From Notospermus geniculatus (lineage: Eukaryota > Nemertea > Pilidiophora > Heteronemertea > Lineidae), in the NCBI GenBank assembly GCA_002633025.1, contig NMRB01000812.1:143247-207246 (forward strand): a stretch of DNA of 64,000 nt. The letters run 5' to 3'. The position numbers and the translations under genes were made by a program. The notes under the pieces were generated by a model. It searched no databases and was not told the DNA's origin. It saw nothing but the letters and a program-made list of their open reading frames with translations. Shown in pieces: positions 44,047 through 55,830 of this stretch (positions are counted from its first letter, which is position 1; each line of letters begins with the position of its first letter).

Positions 44047-45411
44047 AGGCCTGTGCCCACACTACGACGTACACGGCCTCCGCCTATCAGTGCCGGATAC
44101 CATGACGAGCTGTGGTCAAAAGGGAATTTGTCATCTGCCAGTGCCAGCAACAACGATCCTGATGACGCACCTGGATCAACTGGGGATCAGTATGGAAAGC
44201 AGCTGCCGACTGATGATAAGAGTCATAATAGTGATGGTCCTGGTCAGTGTGGTCACCTTGAGAGCTCCACTTCTGAGTTGGCTAAGCTGGCGGAGCTACT
44301 TTCCCAGCGGCAGGACAATCTCCCTCGTATGGAGCCGGAGGTATTTAAAGGAGAACTCCTACAGTATCCAATTTGGGTACAATCGTTCGAGACACTAATC
44401 GAAGGCAGGGTTAGTTCACCGTCCCATCGTCTTTTCTACTTAAACAAGTAACTATCCAGGGTTTCCTGACTCTCGGGTCCACTGACGCCTATCAGGATGC
44501 TAGGGACTTACTGAAGGAAAGGTATGGAAATGAATTCATCGTCGCAGAGGCCTACAAACGAAGGATCAACGAGTGGCCTCCCATACAATATGTGGATGGA
44601 AGGGAGTTAAGACAATTCGCGGATTTTCTCACAAGTTGTATGGCCACTTTAGAGAACGTACGTTACTTATGGGGTCTCAACGACGTTGATGAGAACAGAA
44701 AGATGGTAAAAAAGCTACCGGTACCCAGGAATGTCGCAGAAAGATGGAGTAGAAAAGTCGACGCAGCGATGTATAGGACTTCCGACCCTGCACCCGACCA
44801 CAGAGCTGATCGTACAGGAGATCATCCCAGTTTTAAGGATTTCTGTCTGTTCATGACACTGGAAGCAAGAGTAGCATGCAATCCGATCAACGATAGGTCG
44901 CTGGAGGATCCAAACAGAGATGGTCACTCCAAGGGAAAGTATCAGAAGTCGTCTAAAGTGAGAGCACTTGCATCCACTGCGGAGAATTCAGAGAAAGGTG
45001 ACGCTCAGCCAGATCAGATGAAGAAGACAACGCCTCCACAGAAACAAGTCCCAAAGCCTGTTCCAGCCAATCGAAACCTTGTATGCAGCCACTATAAGGG
45101 ACCCCATCTCATTGTAAAATGCGAGGAATTTCTGAAAATGTCACTCGCCAAGAGACAGGCAATGGTCAAGACCAAGGCGCTATACCTGAGATGTGCATCC
45201 ATTCCCTTATTCTACCAGTATACATCTATGACGGGGGGACACCCGATCGGTCGTTGAAGATCTATGCTCTCCTGGACCCACAGTCCGATTTCTGCTTTGT
45301 AACAGAAGACGTTGCTGAACAGCTTGCTGTTGACGGTCCGACCGTGTCACTGAGACTCTCCACCATGCTGGCTGAAGACATCATCGAGAGCAAAAGGATA
45401 GCTGGACTTCT
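44047..45411 (+). pseudogene. BEL/Pao gag (DUF1759) to protease start, frameshifted
   Basis: Pieces in order: a Pro/Arg-rich start, then the gag domain (FKGELLQYPIWVQSFETLIE). A frame break occurs at about 44450. The gag domain continues through DGRELRQFADFLTSCMATLE and LPVPRNVAERWSRKVD. A degenerate zinc knuckle follows (CSHYKGPHLIVKCEEF, where the second Cys is His or Tyr). Another frame break near 45195 leads into the protease. The protease active site reads LLDPQSD instead of the usual (L/F)(L/I)DTGS, so it is probably dead. A 2-kb nest interrupts it at 45412. Confidence 0.82.
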
Positions 45412-47421
45412 GGGGCCGGTTGCACAAAAGCATAGGCCTAGTATCAATCTGTGTTGGTTACCAAACTGGGGCCGGTTGCACAAAAGCATACTAAGTTAGA
45501 AGCCAACTAGGAGATAGTAGCATTCCAAATGCCTAGTAGCATTCTAGTTAGTTGGGTCTTCCAGGAGTGTTGCACAAAAGCATGCTAGACACTCAACTAC
45601 GTGGTAACATACTTTGTGGGATAGTAAAATACTAGACCAAGTTGAATGACTTCCACCTGACAGCACAATGTGCACTGGGTGTGACAATCCATTGTTTTGT
45701 TGTTATAAGCCAAGATGTTGTCTAGAATGATACCAGACATAGTATAGTTTTGTGCAACCGTACCAACTCCATGCCACTGCATGTGATATGACAATACTCT
45801 GGTTTCGTGTTTTTAACACACCTTTCAGATATAGGCCAGTAAAACTAGGCCAAAAATAGGGCCAACCCACCACAAATTGCAACATGGACGAAATATCGTT
45901 TTTTGGAAACCTTAAGTACTCAGGCTTTTGAGAAAAAAATTAGGCTTCATTATTTTTGGTGGAGCATACCTTACTGTGACGTTGAAGTTGGGACGTCATG
46001 AATGCCTTTGACAACCTGGGTTGCATGATGGTGATCTTCAAAGTGACCTAGCTCAGTCAGTTTTCGCCCGATTGCTATAAAACCAACATTCTTCCCCATG
46101 TTTTCATGGTCAATCTTTCAGAATATCTACATATCGAGTAGCTAGAACAATATTTTCCATGCGAAATCGGGGCACCTCTACCCATTTATTTTTTCGGCAC
46201 CGGCTGGAATGCTAAAAACATGCCCGAAGTTAAAGTCACTGACTAATAATTAGAAATATGCTGTCCTAATACACATATTTCTTTAATCTTAACACCAGGG
46301 AAGTAATTTTACCGCATACCAGCTGCTCCTTTTATGTCACTATGGGGTACCCCTAACCCCAAATCGNATATTCAAGGCGGGCACTGAACGCGCCGCCCCC
46401 GCAATAGGTACACAAAGGGTCTTTCAGTTCATTCACCACGGATGACCAATCACACTGGGACGCACGGTGTCTGCACTGCTCCAACCGTCTAGGCCTTTTC
46501 GGGCTATCTAGTCCACGTGGTCAATTTCATTCAACTCCTACTGACGGCCGAACGCCGCAAGGATAAATACCAAACCACAAGTCATTCATAGTCTGATCAG
46601 TTACAACATGCGGTCAACTAAGTTCAATCCTCCCTGCCCTGTCTCCGTTTTGGCCTTTTACTCCAAGAAGCCTATTGTCATACTCAATGCATATTACGAT
46701 GGAGGCGGTCTCACCACCTTGTAATGAAGGTGTGTTAAAAACACGAAACCAGAGTATATTCAAGCCAGGAAAGAACTCAGTAACATAGATGGCAGCACTT
46801 AGTAGTACTCCTGAACCCTACCAGACATAGTATGTTGTTGACAATGATACCAGACATAGTATAGTTCTGTGCAACCGTACCAACTTGGTAGCCAGTTTGG
46901 TAACCAACATAGAATGATACTAGGCCTAGTAGGCTTTTGTGCAACCGGCCCCTTGCTACCAAGTTGGTACGGTTGCACAGAACTATACTCTATCTGCTAT
47001 CATTCTAGACAACATACTATGTCTGGTAGGGTTCAGGAGCACTACTAAGTGCTGCCATCTATGTTACTGAGTTCTTTCCTGGCTTGAATATATTGTCATA
47101 TCATATGCAGTGGCATGAAGTTGGTACAGTTGCACAAAACTATACCATGTCTGGTATCATTCTAGACAACATCTTGGCTTATATAACAACAAAACAATGG
47201 ATTGTCACACCCAGTGCACATTGTGCTGTCAGGTGGAAGTCATTCAACTTGGTCTGGTACTTTACTATCACACAAAGTATGTTACCACGTAGTTGAGTGC
47301 CTAGCATGCTTTTGTGCAACACTCCTGGAAGACCCAACTAACTAGAATGCCACTAGGCATTTGGAATGCTACTATCTCCTAGTTGGCTTCTAACTTAGTA
47401 TGCTTTTGTGCAACCGGCCCC
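45412..47421. mobile_element. nest of GGGGCCGGTTGCACAAAAG elements inside the BEL protease
   Basis: The terminal word GGGGCCGGTTGCACAAAAGC occurs rightward at 45412 and 45468 and leftward ending at 46952 and 47421. Pairing: 45468-45800 matches 47085-47421. 45412-45467 matches 46888-46952. 46762-46888 matches 46955-47087 as a separate foldback. At least three inverted-repeat units are interleaved. Removing the whole block rejoins the BEL frame region. The unpaired centre is listed separately. Confidence 0.85.
45820..46720. other. unpaired centre of the nest, promoter-like stretch
   Basis: About 900 bp without inverted partners. At 46450-46625 a CCAAT word (GACCAATCACACTGG), an ATAAATA word and an ATG (46610) follow one another at promoter-like distances, in a GC-richer context. 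One N at 46366. This may be captured host sequence. No protein is recognisable. Confidence 0.35.
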
Positions 47422-49218
47422 TGATCAAGAATTTGGATGCCCGGTTTGGATGAGACGGTGGATATTAACCTACCGGGCACCTACTCGAGACACAGCATAC
47501 CAGCTAGCCATGAGCTAATTCCAAGGCAAGAAACAGTGGAAAGGTGGCCCCACCTTAGAGATGTTTCTCGGAAACTTCCACCCTATGATGAGAGTATCGA
47601 AATTGGATTGCTAATTGGTACCAACTGCGCCCAGGTTTTAAAGCCGAGAGAAGTTGTACCTGGCCAAGGCAACCAACCTTACGCTATCAGAATGGACCTA
47701 GGATGGGGGGGGGGGTTATTGGCATCGTATCGGAAGAAGGACAGGAAAATGAGGAACAAGATAAGTCCCATTTCACACTGAAGATTCGTGTCAAGGAAGT
47801 CACACCTCAGCAGGTCAAGGAAATGTTCCAGATGGAATATAATGAGAGTGAATCTGAAGAAAAGTGGTCTGTTGAGGACAAGAGATTTATGGCGAAGGTT
47901 AGGGACGGGATTTATCAACGTGAAGATGGCCGCTTCGTTCTGCCACTGCCTCTAAAGGATGATCGTCTCGAGCTCCCAGAAAATAGACAACTAGCAGTCA
48001 ACCGTTTGAATAACCTGAAACACAAGATGATCAAGAACCCACAGTTCAAAAAGAACTACATTGTACACGACCTTCATGCAGGACATGTTAGATAAGGGGT
48101 ATGCAGAAAGAGACCCGGTAACATCAGTAGATAACAAGGGTCAAGTATGGGGTTTACCATCCCCAGAAGCCTGGTAAAATTAGAGTCGTCTATGATTGCA
48201 GCGCAGAGTACAAGGGTGAAGTCCTAAATCGTCATCTGTTACAAGGACCCGACATAACCAATAACCTGTGCGGAGTCCTCATCGGATTCAGAAGGGAACC
48301 AATCGCCTTCACATGCGACATTCAAGCAATGTTCTATCAAGTCGTTGTTGAGGAGAAACACAGAGACTTGCTAAGATTTCTCTGGTGGGAGGACGGAAGG
48401 TTGGATACTGAGCCAGTGGATTATCGGATGACCCGTCACATCTTCGGTGCTACCCCGTCTCCAGGATTTCCCAATTTTGCCTTACGAGAAGCAGCCAATC
48501 GTTATGAGGGACACTTCGGTAAAGCCACAGCTGACTTCATCCGTCGGGATTTTTATGTTGATGATGGAGCCCACTCTGATGTCTCTACTCAGGGAGCCAC
48601 AGTCTTGATCAAGAACTCAGGAAAAAAACTCTGTGAACAAGCCAGGTTTCATCTCCACAAGTACATTTGCAACAACAAGGAGGTAGTGAATCAGATTCCA
48701 TCAGCACTTAGGGCGCAGAACATACAAAGCTTCAACCCTCACACGGACTTGCTGCCAGTCGAGAGAATATTAGGCATACAGTGGTGCGTGGAGTCGGAGA
48801 CGTTGCAGTTTTCTGTTGACCAGAAGGAAAGGCCCTTGACCAGGCGTGGAATTCTCGCAACTGTCAGTTCCGTCTTCGACCCACTGGGATTAGTAGCGCC
48901 AGTTATTTTGGAGGGCAAAAGGATCATACAGGAACTGTGCAGAGACGGGCAAGGCTGGGACGACCCTATACCTGAGGAAATCAAACGCAGATGGTAAGAG
49001 TGGCAAAGTCAACTTCACGACCTTATATGAACCTCAAAGTGCCTCGCTGCTATAGAAGTCAGAACGTCTCTACCCAAGAGCCAAGAAGTATGGAGTTACA
49101 CCACTTTTCCGACGCAAGTCTCCGAGGAGGGTACGGCCAGTGCAGTTATTTGAGGAGAACAGAGAGGAATGGAGCAGTTAGCACAGCGCTGGTTGTGACA
49201 TATCGTAGCGAAGCATAG
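47422..49218 (+). pseudogene. BEL/Pao protease end, reverse transcriptase and RNase H start
   Basis: Resumes after the nest with ERWPHLRDVS and LLIGTNCAQVLKPREV, a BEL hallmark. A G-run at 47704-47714 shifts the frame (DLGWG to VIGIV). Another break occurs near 48165. The RT core follows: KIRVVYDCSAEYKG, FTCDIQAMFYQV, FGATPSPGFPNFALR and the catalytic FYVDDGAHS, then VFDPLGLVAPV. RNase H begins with HHFSDASLRGGYGQ. The sequence departs from the family at about 49218, so integrase and the 3' LTR are absent. Enzyme functions are lost through at least four frameshifts plus truncation. Confidence 0.85.
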
Positions 49219-49414
49219 TTTACTTTGTACCGGTTGGTGCTGCCCTCTGTTGTTGTTGTGTAGAATTATTTTTGTTCCCGAGTTGAGAACGAGGCTAGTG
49301 TAGCACGGCAGCCCTTCTCCGATTTGATTTGTCGTGAAGATTTTATGAAAATTAAGACTTTCTCTGCCCTTATGAAAAATGATGTAAGAAAAATGTAAGA
49401 AACGTAAGAACAAC

Positions 49415-49730
49415 TTAGGAACACGCCATGTGATCTAAGTTCACCTGTAGCTGCTTTAAATTGGATGAATATTTGTGGATGCCTAGTAGATATTTGCAAA
49501 ACTTGTTGTTTACCTTTTCAATGTGGCAATTGCTATAAATATTGAAAAAGTTATCCGGGCACATATTATTAGTTTGGAAAGGGGGCCCAAACTTCACAAC
49601 CATACCGAAGAATGCGACATACCAGGGCCTTGAATAATGTTTTAAGGCCGTTGGAATGCAGTCACGGATGTTGTGCTGACGTAACTTGAATAGTGCACGG
49701 ATGGCTTTGTCTTGTTTCAATAGCTAGACG
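49415..49730 (-). pseudogene. non-LTR reverse transcriptase C-terminal relic
   Basis: DKAIRALFKLR, then in a shifted frame LVCRILRYGCEVW, then IEKVNNKFCKYLLGIHKYSSN. This is the thumb and C-terminal signature of non-LTR RTs. At least two frameshifts. It may belong to the same family as the relic at 53.5-54.3 kb. Confidence 0.7.
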
Positions 49731-50323
49731 AAAAGACCCATCCGATGAAAACAATATGCCAAGATAACAATATGAATGGGGCTATCCAGGGAAAACTAAA
49801 CCTCCAGATGGCTCTGCTGTACTATAAGTTCTAGTGTCACTGTTTGCAACATGGCAGAGTATGGAAAGTGGACTGTTCAGAAACTTAAAAATGAGTTATC
49901 AAACAGAGGAGCGTCACTTACTGGCAGAAACAGGCAGAAAAAGTGATATAATCATTTTCAACCTCAGATGCCTCTATCATTGACGTAATCTTCATATCAG
50001 ACTTGAAATTTTGTCCATCACTCTCTTAGTGATGGCACAAATCGGCTCCTATAACCAGTTCAAAACACCTAGAGCAATAGAAACAAGTTCTACCCTTTGG
50101 TTTTTATACCCTAGAAATCAAATGAGCTGATCATTTTTGATCTGAGATGTTTGGGTCATGGTGATATCGACGTTCGATATCACGAAATTTGATATTTTGA
50201 GATTACTTGCCACACTGCCAACTTATTAACATAAAACAAGTCTAAATTCATGCCTGCTTATCCAAGGACAGGACTGTGGTAAAATTCTCAGCCTCATGAG
50301 TCCGGGTGATTGAGATATTATAT
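49731..50323. other. no gene seen
   Basis: Unremarkable, AT-rich. No supportable feature. Confidence 0.5.
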
Positions 50324-50462
50324 AAATATTTCACGTCAAGCCATGAAATAATGGAAATTATTCGTCAGGTCAAAAAATTATTTCCCGAGGCGAAACCGAG
50401 GGAAATAATTTTTTGACCTGGCGAATAATTTCCATTATTTCATGGCTTGACGTGAAATATTT
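50324..50462. mobile_element. near-perfect 139-bp hairpin
   Basis: Arms of about 62 bp beginning AAATATTTCACGTCAAGCCA, with the inverse after a 14-nt loop. Only one or two mismatches are seen, so it is young or under pairing constraint. The CATGAAATAATG words reappear at 53087-53105. Confidence 0.93.
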
Positions 50463-51226
50463 ATTTTATCATACCCCAACTTTCAATATTATGATGATTT
50501 TTATAGCGATGAGGTGTATAGGCCTACCCTGGCGTGCAGCGCAGGCGTACTAACTACTGAAGTTCTGCAGCCAAAACATTCAAAAATCTGTGTCGGAAGT
50601 ATATCATTCCTCTGAGACATTCAGACCCCCTGTGCTTGGTTTCGACCCCCACTGAGGTGATGGAATGGGCCCGACCGGGCAAGGCCAAAAAATACACGAA
50701 TCAATGAATCCTTTTTTGGCACATGCTAAAACAAAAAGGCTGTGGTTGCGGAATACACCGTGTTTCGATCGTAGGACTTGATACCGGTATGTAGGCCTAC
50801 ATGTGGGCCTGCGCCACGCCTACGGCACGGCCGGCTGGAGGAAGGGCAAAGTGGCGGAGTAGGATACGGATCCGACGCTCCTGCCTGTGAAACAAACAAA
50901 CACAAACGGCGGCAGTGGATGATGCAGGCTCACCTGGGCCTTCAGTCATGATGTAGGCCTACCACCTTCGTAGTTCACGTAAACTTCGAAAATATGGTAG
51001 GTAATATGTAAAGATCAGTGATCTCGTGAACTCACGCAGCCGTTACCTAATCGGGAGGGGAGACCCCCGAACCCCCCCCCCCCCCCCCTTCTGGGGAGAC
51101 CCCCAGACCCCCCTTTTGAGGCCTGCGGCCGGCTGGCCTCTAGACCTGTTCCTGCAAATGATGTTTTTCGTGACGCCGCGCACCGTGACGTGACGTCGTG
51201 ACGTGACGCGGCAGACGGCTGATTCC
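50463..51226. other. no gene seen
   Basis: Contains a CGGGAGGGGAGACCCCC / C-run patch at 51045-51110 and a CGTGACGTGACG run at 51185-51205. No coding signal. Confidence 0.5.
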
Positions 51227-51991
51227 TATGGGCGGTTATTTCCGCAGAATCAGACGTGCCTGTCGTGCGAGTGAAACAGACAAGACGTGAGTGTAGCGTG
51301 CGTGAAGCAGAAGTAGACGTGTTTGGTGTGTGTATGAAGCAAACATTACAACTGTGAAAATAAAATCAATGACCATGAAAAAATCATATGTCAACGTGAA
51401 AAATATCATATTCGTTAATCAGACGTGGATGGCGCTGCAGTCGATTGCAACGCCACCCAACGTCTTGTCAGCGCGTAAGAAATTTTTCACGTTGATATTA
51501 TGATTTTTTCAAGCACGTCTAATTTCTGCGGAAATAACCACCCGTAGTTATTTCCGCAGAAATTAGACGTGCATGTCGTGAGAGTGAAGAAGACGTAGAC
51601 GTGTAGCATGTGTTTGGTAGAAAAAAATCACATGTCAACATGAAAAATATCATTATGCGTGAATCAGACGTTGGGTGGCGCTGCAGTCGATGAATTCGTT
51701 TGTAAACACACAGCAGTGAGGAAAATATCAATGGCCATGAAAAAATCATAGATCAACGTGAAAAATTTCTTATGCGCTGAGAAGACGTTGGGTGGCGCTG
51801 CAATCGACTGCAGCGCCACCCAACGTCTGATTGACGCATATGATATTTTTCACGTTGACATATGATTTTTTCATGGTCATTGATATTATTTTCACAGTTC
51901 TAATGTTTGCTTCATACACACACCAAACACGTCTACGTATGCTTCACTCGCACGACAGGCACGTCTAATTCTGCGGAAATAACCGCCCATA
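51227..51991. mobile_element. TATGGGCGGT-ended element, two palindromes in one, 6-bp target duplication
   Basis: Ends TATGGGCGGTTATTTCCGCA and its inverse. GATTCC is duplicated outside (51221-51226, 51992-51997). A second pair of terminal-like words meets at about 51520-51560, so two palindromic units lie head to tail inside. AGACGT-containing motifs and ACGTTGGGTGGCGCTGCAGTC recur, as in the 21.4-24.2 kb element. Confidence 0.92.
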
Positions 51992-52240
51992 GATTCCGGC
52001 CGCGGCGGAAAGGATGATGGTTTACGACATCCACAAAATCGCCATATTGCGTCAAGGTGTTGAGATTCACGGACTACACATCTCTGTATTGATTTTTCCA
52101 TTGAATTTTGTAGATTTTTTTACACACACGTAACCATTAGACTCACTTCGTGAGCCGCTTCGCGGCTCACTGCGTGAGTTATTATTGCACAAGGTCTATA
52201 GATTGCTGATTGTATTGTATCTCCTACGGTATTCCCTGCA

Positions 52241-52998
52241 GGGTAGTTATTAAGTACGGAACGGAACGGAACGGAATCGTGGTTGCAAACGGAATGCAAA
52301 AGACGGACCGACCCTGTAACATGTGTAACTGGAACGCAACAGTGGTAATCTTATGGACAGCGCTGTACTGTGATGTTGGTTCGTTCTGTCATGTTGGTAT
52401 TAAGCTCGATTCTTGGGTGGTGCCGTTTACTTTGTTGGGGCAGTGCTTTTGTGGTGGGTTCGATTCGATTTTGGGGTTAATATGGAGTTCCTTTTTTCCA
52501 GTGGGATGGTACAGTATATTGCATCAGTGGTTGATTTGATTCTTGGGCCTTGGAAGTCCCTCTGGTAGGAAGACCTACCCATCACAATAACCATCACGGG
52601 CAGTAATCGAACCAACCACTAAAGCACTACCCCACCTGAGTGATGGTAAAAGAACCGAACCCATACAACTAAAGAATTGCCTTATCCTAATTACACTAAG
52701 GTGGGGGCCGCTACCAAATAGCTGGACCAATCTCCAACAGTACATGGCCTACCCCAACCCCAAAATAGAATCGAACCCATCACTAAAGCACTACACCAAC
52801 AAAGATATTGGCAAGACCATAGAGCTGAGCTCACCACAAACATGATAGAAAGAACCAACATAACAGCACGGCACTGTCCATTTGAAATTAAAATGAAGAT
52901 TAACTTTGTTCCATTCAAGTTTCAGGGTCAGTCCGTATTTTACATTCCGTTTGCAACCACGATTCCGTTCCGTTCCGTTCCGTACTTAATAACTACCC
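52241..52998. mobile_element. long-TIR MITE with CGGAAC repeats and 9-bp target duplication
   Basis: Ends GGGTAGTTATTAAGTACGG and its inverse, then (CGGAA)n, with arms extending about 350 bp. Flanks TTCCCTGCA (52232-52240) and TTTCCTGCA (52999-53007) match at eight of nine positions, as expected for a MULE-type duplication. Interior GGTTCGATTCGATT words recur in mirror. Confidence 0.88.
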
Positions 52999-53289
52999 TT
53001 TCCTGCATGCCAAAATCGTCGTTGTCCGACGAAGAACGTCGTGACATGCGTGCACGATGACACTGCCGACGGCCAAACATGAAATAATGCCATGAAATAA
53101 TGAAAATTATCGCATGGCACGTGACCGTAAATGATACGCTGTGATTGGCTGACGTTGTCTTGAGGTATGATAACATGAGATTTTGATATTTTCAAACTTG
53201 AGAATTTGCAATATCTCTGCCCATGGTTGAGGTAGAGACATGATATCACCCACACTTAGGTTATTGAGCATGCCCATTTCGATTATGCA

Positions 53290-53470
53290 ATGACCTTGAT
53301 GATCAGGTCAAGGTCAAACTTGATAATTTGAAATGTCTCTGTCTGTGGTAGCAGTGGAGGTTTGATAAAACCCATATTTAAGTTATTTAGGATGCCAATT
53401 TTGATTGTTTAATAACCCTGATGATCATAGGTCAAGGTCAAGGTCAGAGGTCAAGGTCAAACTTCCCAAA
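53290..53470 (+). repeat. AGGTCA direct-repeat cluster
   Basis: AGGTCAAGGTCAAGGTCA, then G, then AGGTCAAGGTCA at about 53431-53460, with two further pairs upstream. AGGTCA is the nuclear-receptor half-site, but such TGACCT arrays are also common satellites in marine invertebrates. Confidence 0.75.
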
Positions 53471-53518
53471 GAACTGATAAACAATAAAACTCACTGAACA
53501 GAAAGTGGATAGTATAAC

Positions 53519-54330
53519 TTATAGTACAGTAGAGACCCCTACTATCGAGAGCTTGAAATATATTCTGGATTGGTCGATTGTAACTGATTGTTGTTTTAAA
53601 AAGAACTTGAGAGTTTTCCCAGCTCGCCCTGATTTACTAAAGATCATAACTTTAGTTTTACTGGTGTTGATTGTTAAACACCATTTAGTACAATATTTCT
53701 CCAACTTGTTGAGACAGGACAGTAGACCCGCAGAGGTAGTTGAGGTGAGAATAAGATCGTCCGCAAACATGAGACAGCTTAAATCAATGTCCCACAAACG
53801 AACCGGGTCACATCCTGAATCAAATATTGCTGGCAAGTCAGACAGGTAAATGTTAAACAGGGTAGGACTTAATACGCAACCCTGTTTAACACCTACGTTG
53901 GATGAAAAAGGGTCGGTAGTACCGTTTGGTAGTTTAATACTGTATAAAACGTTGGCGTACATGTTCTGTAGGGTTTTAAGAAAATTACCTCCAATTACCA
54001 GCCTTAATAAGTTTGAAAATGAGAGCTTCTCTCCAAGACAAAATACAATGAATGGATGATGACAAAGGGTTATTGACGTGGAAATAAGTAATATGAGGAA
54101 GAAGACCTTCGTCTGGTAATCTGTAGTCAATTACGCTTGGTACGCCATTGTGACTGAAACAGGTGGGATGTCCTACACAGTCGCCAAATACCCTACCATT
54201 CAATATTCGAAGATCTGATGATTTACGTAAGGAAAGTAGTTTCTAGCCGTGTTCATTGGTTTTTTACTTGTATCGGAGTTGTGGCGATGGAATTTAGTAC
54301 CACTCAGTACGTAACTTGGAATTTTCAGAT
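53519..54330 (-). pseudogene. non-LTR retrotransposon: endonuclease end joined to RT palm
   Basis: From the right: SSDLRILNGRVFGDCVG and VPSVIDYRLPDEGLLPHI are the end of an EEP endonuclease. The frame then passes near 54010 into NFLKTLQNMYANVLYSIK, GVKQGCVLSPTLFNIYLSDL, CLMFADDLILTSTT and CTKWCLTINTSKTKVM, which is the RT palm with its FADD box. The linker and RT fingers, about a kilobase, are missing, so this copy has an internal deletion plus a frameshift. Sequence after 53560 departs from the family. Confidence 0.82.
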
Positions 54331-54794
54331 GCATTGCAAGATTATCATTCGGGCAATAATCTAGATCAAAAGTAGTTCCCCAACATGGACGCCTCCAATT
54401 AGTGTCTGGAATTCCCCTAACTCAACGACTTCATGGTTGATTTTTTGCCTTTCCGCTGTGATACAGCCAAGTTGAAGGGTAGCAGCACGTACATTAAAGA
54501 CAACTACATTTTGGTTGTTCGTTTGTACGGCATACTTGTACGAGTGGACCTCTACATTTGCACAAAAGTGGGCCATTGTTTTTTTCAAATAATGCATAAG
54601 TGGTGCATGCTGACTTTGTACTTTGTGCATATTCAGTATCTCTGCATTTCATAGGGTATGATGTGCAGTGCAAGAACTTAATTAAAACTATTTCTGTGCC
54701 AGCTTTTGGAGACACCACTTCCTGGCATAAATTTACAAGTTTAGCACTTTGGTATACCCTTAATAGTACTATCACAATTAGCTTTTTTAGCGTC
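54331..54794. other. no gene seen
   Basis: Overlapping short open frames on both strands, no recognised domain. Confidence 0.5.
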
Positions 54795-55500
54795 CAGGGC
54801 CATATGCATAAAACTTCCTTAAGTTAAGTGTAAAACTTACCCTTAAAGTCTAAGGATTTCACTTTACCAAGTGCCATACTTAAGGTGTATGCATAAAACA
54901 AACTAAGGGCATACTCAGCTAAGGGCAACCCTTAACTAAAGTATTTCCAGGAATTGTGGTGTAGGCCAATGAAATTTCAGTATTGAAGGGGTTTCCCAGA
55001 TTTCTTGAGTGTTATACTTAAGGAAGGTTTCTCAAATGTAGGCTGCATGTACATGAACATGACTGCAGGCAATGCTGTAATGCACATTTTAGTATGTTAG
55101 GAACTGTCTAAAGTGGCTATAAACGGTGGAAAACAAAAAAGAGGTTACCAAATTGGTAGGACAGAAAGAGGATACATGGTCTGTCAAATCAAAATCCTTG
55201 GCACAGTTCAATGTTATCCCACCCTAGCCTAGCACATAATTTCCCCGGCCTATTTGGCTAGCATGCATTAAAAAACAGCATGGATAGCATATTCCAACCT
55301 GTGCCTGCCACAACTGTGAAGTTAAGGAGTCAGTTAAGGGAACTGTGACCACACTAAGAGTTAAGGGTGATTTTGAGGCTTTCACTATTCCAAAGTAGCT
55401 TTCTGCATCTCCCTTAAGTTAAGATTTCCACTTTAGTGGTGGTTTGAGGCAATCCCTTTGGGATTTTCATACTTAAGTAGTTTTATGCATATGGCCCCAG
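54795..55500. mobile_element. MITE with CAGGGCCATATGCATAAAAC ends
   Basis: CAGGGCCATATGCATAAAACT at the left is mirrored at the right by AGTTTTATGCATATGGCC. CCTTAAGTTAAG words sit near both ends and recur inside. About 700 bp, non-coding. Confidence 0.82.
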
Positions 55501-55619
55501 GGCCCATATTAATAAAGCTACACAAATGTACTTAAGTCTATGTGTGACACTTATCCTTTGTTCAACACAAAAGATAAGTATCACACTTTGACTTAAGTAT
55601 GTTTACGAATATGGACCCT
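55500..55619. mobile_element. short MITE, GGGCCCATATT family, adjacent copy
   Basis: Same family as 10373-10488: ACTTAAGTC near both ends and GACACTTATCCTTTGTTCAA inside. It abuts the previous MITE with no spacer. Confidence 0.82.
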
Positions 55620-55621
55620 GC

Positions 55622-55830
55622 CTGGTGGTCAAATGGTCTAACAGGCTTGACTTTCAATTCTTTCCGGGTCAGGGCGTGGGTTCGATCCCCGGCTAGGACA
55701 TGTATGAAAAAAAAATGTGAAAAAAGATGTGAACCAATTTGGGGTCTGTCTGCAAGCCGTGGTTCCTTGTACCCGAGTGTCTATGCCAGGGCAAATAAAA
55801 GACCCCACACATGTGGTCAGTAGTCTGCCG
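55622..55830 (+). repeat. tRNA-derived SINE candidate
   Basis: A box-A-like TGGTCAAATGGTC and box B GGTTCGATCCC at Leu/Ser-tRNA spacing, with an apparent variable arm. They are followed by a non-tRNA body ending near AAATAAAAGACCCCAC. No second copy is in the window to define the limits. Confidence 0.55.

Noticed and set aside
45262-45489. 75-residue minus-strand frame
   Set aside because: Antisense of the BEL protease and crosses the nest boundary.
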